NCBI GenBank assembly: GCA_017695055.1
Contig: JADILY010000048.1
Coordinates: 1 to 11,286, forward strand
DNA from: Merdivivens faecigallinarum
GTDB lineage: Bacteria > Bacteroidota > Bacteroidia > Bacteroidales > UBA932
Direction of reading: 5' to 3'
DNA length: 11,286 bases
The notes under the pieces were generated by a model. It had not been told where the DNA came from and did not search any database. It was given only the letters and a program-made list of their open reading frames with translations. Made by a program: the position numbers and the translations under genes. Shown here piece after piece: positions 5,911 to 11,286 of this stretch; positions within the stretch are counted from its first letter, which is position 1, and each line of letters opens with the position of its first letter.

Positions 5911-7397
5911 ACAAGCACCCTGCGGGTTTTCTCCGTTACTCTGAAATCCTCGGAACTTTTAAGTCCGGCTATGGCAACGACCGCCCCGGAAGCGTCTTCG
6001 ATGACGGGAAGCGTATGTTTTTCGACAAGAGGGATTTTTGCATCCGAGAAAATGTCGCTCAGCTTCTTCCAGCCTTTCATACCGAAAGGCCTCATCCTGT
6101 CGGACGGGCGCCATTGCCGTATTTTTACCGGAAATTGCACCTTGTCTGCATCGGCATAGAGGCTGACAGCCGAAAGCCGGGCACCATAGTGACCCGCACC
6201 GGCGGAACCGGCATCCGGAACTCCTGCATAAGAGAACCCCGCACCGGCACGTTCCATTCGGGGACCTGCCGTATTGAAGGGCAGCTCAGCCGAATCGGAC
6301 GGAAGGAACTTCAATGAAAATTCCCTGGAGAAAAACCGGAAAGACAAGTCACTTGCCCCTGCATCGATTTCATCCTGCACAGCCACGCCCCCCAATGAAA
6401 CGGGGACCTTGCAAAGCGGGTAAAACAGAAGGCGGCCTCTGTCGGCAAGGGCAAAATGCGAACGAGAAAGAAAATATTTTCCCGTAGGACAACCGTCATT
6501 ATCCGCATAAAGCACCTTCTCCATATCGCGGCACTGTGCCGAAGCAAAGCCATAACGGGAAGCGACAGCGAACAGCGAATAAGAGGACAAACGACTGTTT
6601 TTCAATACAGTTACAGAATAGGCCGCAATACATGCCGGACTGCCGACGTCCGCGACCGGAAAGACCGCAGCACGGCTGGCATCCTCAACAGCACGGTCAG
6701 CCAAAGCCGATACCTCGGAAAAATAATCCATATCGGAAACAAGGGTTTTCAGAAAAGACGGATTGATTTTGCCCAAAATCGGAAAAACCTCGTTCCTGAT
6801 GCGGTTACGCTTGTATTCTGAAGAAAAATTCGTACTGTCGTTCCTGTATTGAACGGAATGTGCCGAAGCGAAACACTCTATTTCATGACGGGAAAATATG
6901 AGCATCGGCCTCAGAATCCGGCCGCTTCTTGCCTTCATCCCCGAAATGCCCTTTATGCCGGTGCCCCTGAGCAGATTGAGGAACAGCGTTTCCGCATTGT
7001 CGTTCATGTTATGGGCAACGAAGACATAATCATAACCTTCCTTCGAAAGCAAATCCATGAACCATGCATACCTGAGCTCCCGAGCGGCCATCTCTACCGA
7101 AAGCGACTTTTCCCCGGCATACCCGACAGTATCGAAACGGATGCGGTAAAACGGGAGTGAATGCTCTTCCGCCCACTTCCGCACCAGAGCCTCGTCACCA
7201 TCGCTCTCCTCCCCTCTGAGCGAAAAATTGCAATGGGCCACGGCTGATTTCGCGATATACGGGCAGGTCGAAGCCATTTCGGCCATGGTCATTGAATCCA
7301 CGCCCCCGCTTACAGCAAGAAGTACGCGGGGGCATGTCTCATCCTGTCCGAAAAGTCCTGACAGATTTTTATTGAATCTATACTGTAAATCAGCCAT
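5898..7397 (-). CDS. tilS: tRNA(Ile)-lysidine synthase
   Basis: Essential enzyme that converts C34 of tRNA-Ile(CAT) to lysidine with ATP and lysine, so the tRNA reads AUA and is charged with Ile. The N-type ATP-pyrophosphatase P-loop VSGGVDSM is at 29-36. Family marks follow: HCNFSLRGEESDGDE (55-69), RELRYAWF (106-113), HNMNDNAETLFLNLLRGTG (129-147) and NDSTNFSSEYKRNRIRNEV (186-204). A C-terminal tRNA-binding domain has IRQWRPSDRMRPFGMKGWKK (426-445) and IAGL (476-479). At 499 residues it exceeds the roughly 430-450 I expect. Part of the excess is a Gly/Ala-rich stretch at about 370-412 that I do not recognise. The start ATG lies 32 bases after the DUF3078 gene; probably last in proS-DUF3078-tilS. 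The 32-base gap holds a 9-base direct repeat (AATCCGTTA at 7407-7415 and 7424-7432) and no clear promoter. Confidence 0.95.
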   Translation of the reverse strand: MADLQYRFNKNLSGLFGQDETCPRVLLAVSGGVDSMTMAEMASTCPYIAKSAVAHCNFSLRGEESDGDEALVRKWAEEHSLPFYRIRFDTVGYAGEKSLSVEMAARELRYAWFMDLLSKEGYDYVFVAHNMNDNAETLFLNLLRGTGIKGISGMKARSGRILRPMLIFSRHEIECFASAHSVQYRNDSTNFSSEYKRNRIRNEVFPILGKINPSFLKTLVSDMDYFSEVSALADRAVEDASRAAVFPVADVGSPACIAAYSVTVLKNSRLSSYSLFAVASRYGFASAQCRDMEKVLYADNDGCPTGKYFLSRSHFALADRGRLLFYPLCKVPVSLGGVAVQDEIDAGASDLSFRFFSREFSLKFLPSDSAELPFNTAGPRMERAGAGFSYAGVPDAGSAGAGHYGARLSAVSLYADADKVQFPVKIRQWRPSDRMRPFGMKGWKKLSDIFSDAKIPLVEKHTLPVIEDASGAVVAIAGLKSSEDFRVTEKTRRVLVIVS

Positions 7398-7429
7398 TAC
7401 ATTACAAATCCGTTAAACGTCGGAATCCG

Positions 7430-8455
7430 TTAGGCCCCGAACGAATAAGTGAAGCCGATTGTGAATATTTCCTTGAACTGCACACGCTGCTTTGCAGGGG
7501 CCTCAGGGTTCCTGAAATCGGTTATCATTATATCATCGTCATATATAAGGTATGTCCTGAAATTAATCGAGAAGAATTTGCTTATGTTGAAATCCGTAAC
7601 CGTATCCCAGTTCACCCTGATATTCTGCGGTTTGTCCAAATAATCCGAAAAGAGCGTAAGATAGGAGGCGAAATCGATTTTCGAACCTATTTTGAGCTTA
7701 ATATCCATTTTCACCTGGGCACCGAGCTCGAACTTGACCGGCATGGTTATCTTGCTGCCGTCCTCGGCCGTCTTGTAGTTGCCGTATTTTTCCCTCAATG
7801 CAGGATCGTTCACGATAACGACACCTCCGGTGAGCGGAGCCACATTGAGACTGAGCCATTTCCAAGGCTTGTAATCGATACCGAGGGCAAGATTGGTATA
7901 GCCCGGGGACAGGAAGGCCGACTCTTTCTGGACAATCGTATTCCCATCGTATTTGTAACCGTTTGAGAACTGGGTCTTGAAAGAATACTGTGCCGAAAGA
8001 TACAGGTTTTTGGATATGTTATACCCGAACTTACTGTCCAACTGGATGTTATCATCTGTTTTCTTGGTAAAGCCGTCATCGATATCGGTTATGATTCCGT
8101 ATGCAAGCTGCAACCTCGTTTCCCAGATAATCTTGTCCTTGGCATAATTGGCAAAGGCATCGATAAACGAGTTGAACGAAATCGACTGGTTGGCACCGTC
8201 GGCCCATTGGGTGATTCCCACCTGCGAGAAACCCAACTGCGTGGACAGTCCCGTAGTCCAGTACTTAGGTTTTTCGACCTGAGGCTCTACCTCCTCTGCC
8301 GCCACTACTTCTTCTGCCATTTCGGCAGCCACCTGATACTCTTCGGCCAAAACCGTATCCGCTGCCGCACTGTCGGTTTTCACCGTATCGGCCTGGGCGA
8401 ATGCACAAACCGGGCAAACGGCAAGCACAGCGAATAAAACAATCAATTTTCTCAT
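7430..8455 (-). CDS. DUF3078 family outer-membrane beta-barrel protein
   Basis: A 341-residue exported protein. Residues 1-20 form a type I signal peptide (MRKLIVLFAV, cleavage after AFA20). Residues about 22-62 are an acidic Ala/Glu/Val-rich linker with no predicted fold. From 66 on, alternating polar and aromatic strands begin with WTTGLSTQLGFSQVGITQWA (66-85), the opening I associate with DUF3078, a Bacteroidota family. The chain ends IGFTYSFGA, close to the aromatic terminal strand usual for outer-membrane barrels though not ending on the aromatic itself. Function is unknown; a structural or small-solute role is only a guess. It sits between proS (54-base gap) and tilS (32-base gap) on the same strand. 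The upstream gap has CTAATTTTTG, one base longer than a proper -7 box and without a -33, so an own promoter is uncertain. Confidence 0.85.
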   Translation of the reverse strand: MRKLIVLFAVLAVCPVCAFAQADTVKTDSAAADTVLAEEYQVAAEMAEEVVAAEEVEPQVEKPKYWTTGLSTQLGFSQVGITQWADGANQSISFNSFIDAFANYAKDKIIWETRLQLAYGIITDIDDGFTKKTDDNIQLDSKFGYNISKNLYLSAQYSFKTQFSNGYKYDGNTIVQKESAFLSPGYTNLALGIDYKPWKWLSLNVAPLTGGVVIVNDPALREKYGNYKTAEDGSKITMPVKFELGAQVKMDIKLKIGSKIDFASYLTLFSDYLDKPQNIRVNWDTVTDFNISKFFSINFRTYLIYDDDIMITDFRNPEAPAKQRVQFKEIFTIGFTYSFGA

Positions 8456-8509
8456 AATGTCAAAAATTAGTTAACGGCTATTATATCGTTTTTTGTTTTT
8501 CCAACAGCC

Positions 8510-9988
8510 TTAATATGCTATCGCGAACAACACCCTTCTGTGCGAAGGCCTGCCGGAATAGACACACCTGCCTTCCTCCTCGCAAACGGCAGTATCTATT
8601 GGTATGCACCTGATTGTAGCCTTGGTCTCTTCCTTTATGCGCTCCTCGGTCTCGACCGTACCGTCCCAATGGCAGGAAAGGAAGCCTCCCTGGGTGATTT
8701 TCTCTTTGAAATCCTCCCACGTATCCACCTTTATTATATTTTTATCCCTGAAAGCCAACGCCTTGGCATAAATGTTTTTCTGAATGTCGTCCAAAAGCAC
8801 GGAAATCCTTTCGGCAAGACCTTCCTGAGGCACGCTCTCTTTCGTCAGTTCGTCCCTGCGTGAAAGTTCTACCATGCCGTTTTCCAAATCGCGCGGACCG
8901 ATTGCTATTCTTACGGGAACGCCCTTGAGCTCCCACTCGGAGAACTTGAATCCCGGACGGAGATTGTCCCTGTCGTCTATCCTATAACTTATCCCCATAG
9001 CTTTGAGCGATACCGCTATCTCATTCATTTTCGCCAAGATGCCGTTCAACTCTTCTTCGCTCTTGAAAATAGGTACCATCACTACCTGGATAGGGGCGAG
9101 TTTCGGAGGAAGCACGAGTCCGTTGTCATCTCCGTGCGCCATGATGAGGGCACCCATAAGCCTTGTGGATACGCCCCATGACGTTGCCCATACGTATTCG
9201 AGCTGGCCGTCCTTGTTGGCATACTTCACATCGAAAGCCTTCGCAAAATTCTGCCCGAGGAAATGCGAGGTGCCTGCCTGAAGGGCCTTTCCGTCCTGCA
9301 TCATGGCCTCGATGCACATCGTATCCACCGCCCCGGCAAAACGCTCGTTCTCGCTCTTGTGACCGACTACGACAGGCATCGCCATATAGTTGCGTGCAAA
9401 GTCGGCATAGACGTTCACCATCCTCTTAGTCTCTTCAATCGCCTCCTGCTCGGTCGCATGTGCGGTATGGCCTTCCTGCCAAAGGAACTCGGCGGTACGG
9501 AGGAAAAGCCTCGTACGCATTTCCCATCTTACCACATTCGCCCATTGGTTGCAAAGTATCGGCAGGTCGCGCCATGACTTTATCCAGTTTTTATATGTAT
9601 TCCATATTATCGTCTCCGATGTCGGACGCACGATAAGTTCCTCTTCTAATTTTGCCGACGGATCCACGACCACTCCCGGCCCGTCCGGATTGTTCATGAG
9701 CCGGTGGTGCGTAACTACGGCGCATTCCTTGGCGAAACCTTCGACATGCTCGGCCTCTTTGCTGAGAAACGATTTGGGTATGAAAAGCGGGAAATACGCA
9801 TTGGAATGTCCGGTTTCCTTGAACATCCTGTCAAGTTCATGCTGCATCTTTTCCCAAATGGCGTATCCGTAAGGTTTTATCACCATACACCCGCGGACTG
9901 CCGAATTTTCAGCCAAATCCGCCTTTACAACAAGATTATTGTACCATTGGGAGTAATTCTCCGCCCTGCTCGTCACCTCTTTTGCCAT
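8510..9988 (-). CDS. proS: Proline--tRNA ligase, archaeal/eukaryotic-type (type 3)
   Basis: Class II synthetase charging tRNA-Pro; 492 residues from ATG 9988. Motif 1 surrounds RGCMVIKPYGYAIWE (32-46). The proline/ATP site includes VRPTSET (120-126) and the motif 2 region NQWANVVRWEMRTRLFLRT (147-165) with WQEGHTAH (170-177). Motif 3 holds TSWGVSTRLMGALIMAHGDD (269-288). It lacks the roughly 180-residue editing insertion of the E. coli-type enzyme. It has the C-terminal domain of the other type, with cysteines 439, 461, 469 and 475 placed for a zinc site and the terminal AIAY whose Tyr reaches the active site in this class. This form is common in Bacteroidota. An in-frame TTG at 9997 would add three residues; the ATG giving MAKEVTSR is preferred. 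Probably the first gene of proS-DUF3078-tilS. Confidence 0.96.
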   Translation of the reverse strand: MAKEVTSRAENYSQWYNNLVVKADLAENSAVRGCMVIKPYGYAIWEKMQHELDRMFKETGHSNAYFPLFIPKSFLSKEAEHVEGFAKECAVVTHHRLMNNPDGPGVVVDPSAKLEEELIVRPTSETIIWNTYKNWIKSWRDLPILCNQWANVVRWEMRTRLFLRTAEFLWQEGHTAHATEQEAIEETKRMVNVYADFARNYMAMPVVVGHKSENERFAGAVDTMCIEAMMQDGKALQAGTSHFLGQNFAKAFDVKYANKDGQLEYVWATSWGVSTRLMGALIMAHGDDNGLVLPPKLAPIQVVMVPIFKSEEELNGILAKMNEIAVSLKAMGISYRIDDRDNLRPGFKFSEWELKGVPVRIAIGPRDLENGMVELSRRDELTKESVPQEGLAERISVLLDDIQKNIYAKALAFRDKNIIKVDTWEDFKEKITQGGFLSCHWDGTVETEERIKEETKATIRCIPIDTAVCEEEGRCVYSGRPSHRRVLFAIAY

Positions 9989-10044
9989 TGTATACAAAAA
10001 ATTTGAAAAAAATATTTAAATTGCACGATTATTGGAATTGGGTG

Positions 10045-10074
10045 CAAAAGTACAAAAAAATAGGAGATTACAAT
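10045..10074 (-). promoter_or_regulatory. Probable proS promoter
   Basis: On the minus strand TACTTTTG (10045-10052) matches the -7 consensus TAnnTTTG. Upstream, ATTG (10071-10074) is a partial -33 box at 18-base spacing, so the match is weaker than those of nfnA and tRNA-fMet. It implies a leader of about 50 AT-rich bases before the ATG at 9988. The element overlaps the 5' leader and Shine-Dalgarno of the divergent lipoprotein gene. Confidence 0.55.
10062..10066 (+). promoter_or_regulatory. Shine-Dalgarno site of the lipoprotein gene
   Basis: AGGAG, nine bases before the ATG at 10076. This is the only clear Shine-Dalgarno sequence before a gene in the window, and it supports the chosen start. 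I could not find a convincing -33/-7 promoter for this gene between 9989 and 10061. Confidence 0.6.
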
Positions 10075-10075
10075 T

Positions 10076-11286
10076 ATGAGAAAGTATCTTTTCGCGGCAA
10101 CGTCCGTCATAATGGCTCTGTCCTCTTGTTCGGTACGCTCATATACGGCATACTCGGACATGAAATACGAGGACGGGCTCTATTACCGTAATGAATCCCC
10201 TCTGGAAAATGACAACGGCTATCTTGCAGAGCTTACGCAGGAGACCAACGAATCCGACATATATCTTATAGGTACCGGAAGCGGCACGGACACCCTTGCC
10301 GTACCTGCAGGAAAAAACGCACAGTTCAGATTCATAGAGGATACGGCGCTGGTAGCTGTCTCTGACGGCTTCCTTTCGGAAGACGGGACAATCAACCAGT
10401 TTTATTTTTACAACACCCCGTTTTACAATTGGGGATATTACCACTATCCTTACTGGGCAGACCTGCGCATAGGCTGGGGCTGGGGCAATCTCTTCGGCTA
10501 CTATGGCTGGTACGGAGGGTTCTACAATTACTGGGACCCGTGGTGGGGCGGCTGGGGATACGACCCTTACTTCGCTTCCATCTGGTGGGACCCTTGGTTC
10601 AATCCGGTATTCGGATACAGACCGCTCTACGGATATTATCCGTTCTACCACCACCATCATCACCATTATCCTATCTACGGACCGGACCATCATCATGGAC
10701 CTGACAGGTATTACGGAAGCAGGAACTCGACAGGCTACGGTTCAGGATCGAGAGGAGGAAGTTCGTCTTCCATTTCGACAGCCATTACATCCAACCGCAG
10801 GGACGCCGTCGGCGCTGGAAACCGCAACTCGACATCCTCTTCCGGCACTTCCGTACAGGGAATGAGGATTACGAGGACGACAAATACGGCCGCCAATGCG
10901 ACGAAAGGAACGGCTACATCTTCAGGCAGCGTAAACAGGGTATTGCGTACAAGCGGGGCGGCCTCAACGGCAACCCGGACTTCAGGCCTGAATGCAGTGA
11001 ACAAAGTGACGAGCAGCAAATACGCGACTTCTTCGACAAGAAAACAGGCAATGACCGCCGGGGAGAATCCATCCCGGAACAATACGGCATCAAGAGTGTC
11101 AAGGGTTTCAGGTGCAAACCGGCAGGCCGCTTCCATCCGTAGCGGTTCCACGTCCTCATACAGGCAAAGCGCTACGTACAGGCAAAGCGCCACGGTGAAC
11201 AGTTTCAGGCCTTCAAGGACCACATCGTCCGACAGGCAGTCATACAGCACTTCCTCAAGTAGCAGTTCAAGAAGTTTTTACAATAC
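10076..11286 (+). CDS. Aromatic-rich lipoprotein with a His6 run, function unknown; 3' end beyond the window
   Basis: An open frame of 403 codons with no stop before the window ends, so it is a partial gene. Residues 1-18 are a lipoprotein signal (MRKYLFAATSVIMALSSC) with lipobox LSSC and Cys18 as the lipid anchor, so it should be exported and membrane-bound. Residues 19-108 look like a small folded region. Residues 109-200 are extremely rich in Trp, Tyr, Phe and Gly (twelve Trp between 119 and 174, e.g. WDPWWGGWGYDPYF 153-166) and end in six consecutive His (192-197), with HHHGPD at 205-210. From 211 the chain is Ser/Thr/Arg/Asn/Gly-rich, low in hydrophobics and probably disordered, with a tandem YRQSAT (362-373). 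I do not recognise a named family; similar aromatic-rich hypothetical lipoproteins occur in Bacteroidales. The Shine-Dalgarno, lipobox and unbroken frame make it real despite the biased composition. Confidence 0.82.
   Translation, partial: MRKYLFAATSVIMALSSCSVRSYTAYSDMKYEDGLYYRNESPLENDNGYLAELTQETNESDIYLIGTGSGTDTLAVPAGKNAQFRFIEDTALVAVSDGFLSEDGTINQFYFYNTPFYNWGYYHYPYWADLRIGWGWGNLFGYYGWYGGFYNYWDPWWGGWGYDPYFASIWWDPWFNPVFGYRPLYGYYPFYHHHHHHYPIYGPDHHHGPDRYYGSRNSTGYGSGSRGGSSSSISTAITSNRRDAVGAGNRNSTSSSGTSVQGMRITRTTNTAANATKGTATSSGSVNRVLRTSGAASTATRTSGLNAVNKVTSSKYATSSTRKQAMTAGENPSRNNTASRVSRVSGANRQAASIRSGSTSSYRQSATYRQSATVNSFRPSRTTSSDRQSYSTSSSSSSRSFYN
11159..11194 (+). repeat. In-frame 18-bp tandem duplication inside the lipoprotein gene
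   Basis: Units 11159-11176 and 11177-11194 (TACAGGCAAAGCGCTACG and the same with GCC for GCT) differ by one silent base and encode YRQSAT twice. They lie in the Ser-rich tail. The near identity suggests a recent duplication kept in frame. Confidence 0.85.

Noticed and set aside
5832..6317. 161-codon plus-strand frame opposite the tilS end
   Set aside because: It begins inside the hairpin between sppA and tilS and runs antisense to the conserved TilS C-terminal domain.
8456..8509. Promoter or terminator between proS and DUF3078
   Set aside because: CTAATTTTTG has a spacing one base too long and no -33 partner, and GGCT/AGCC pairing would need a very large loop.
9989..9997. Upstream TTG start for proS
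   Set aside because: The ATG at 9988 gives the expected MAKEVTSR opening; the TTG adds only three residues.
10139..11250. Two long minus-strand frames (185 and 171 codons) opposite the lipoprotein
   Set aside because: Their proteins are Val/Arg/Pro/Glu-rich reverse readings of Tyr, Trp, Ser and Thr codons. The plus frame has a lipobox, a Shine-Dalgarno and an unbroken reading.

Overview
The window looks like ordinary chromosome of a Bacteroidota bacterium, most likely of the order Bacteroidales. Four things point there. The promoters have the Bacteroidota form (TTTG, about 19 bases, TAnnTTTG). Most genes have AT-rich leaders without a Shine-Dalgarno sequence. There is a DUF3078 outer-membrane protein. 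The HisRS, two-domain SppA and archaeal/eukaryotic-type ProRS are of kinds I associate with this phylum. The genus cannot be fixed from the sequence. I see no mobile element, CRISPR array or rRNA.

Left part (1-3859), all on the minus strand. A partial initiator tRNA-fMet runs off the left edge and has its own clear promoter. To its right is a three-gene unit read leftward, nfnA, nfnB, hisS, with gaps of 15 and 10 bases. NfnA (FAD and [2Fe-2S]) and NfnB (GltD-like, two FeS cysteine groups, FAD, NAD(P)H) fit the electron-bifurcating NADH-dependent ferredoxin:NADP+ oxidoreductase. HisS appears to share their promoter.

Middle (3860-5897). A short divergent promoter region separates nfnA from sppA, a complete signal peptide peptidase on the plus strand. 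sppA converges on tilS. Between them lie a hairpin and two sets of short tandem repeats, and each set includes a stop codon of one of the two genes.

Right part (5898-11286). Read leftward are proS, a DUF3078 beta-barrel gene and tilS, probably one unit, with gaps of 54 and 32 bases. Divergent from proS, on the plus strand, is a long unfinished reading frame (10076 to the window end). It encodes a lipoprotein with a Trp/Tyr/Gly-rich middle, a natural run of six histidines and a long Ser/Thr/Arg-rich tail. It has no stop in the window, is easily overlooked, and is the least explained gene here.

Functionally, four loci serve translation (tRNA-fMet, hisS, tilS, proS), one pair balances redox carriers, and sppA, DUF3078 and the lipoprotein belong to the cell envelope. 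I found no convincing new multi-gene system. The items most worth a second look are the unfinished lipoprotein, the stop-codon-associated repeats at three gene ends, and the coupling of nfnAB to hisS.
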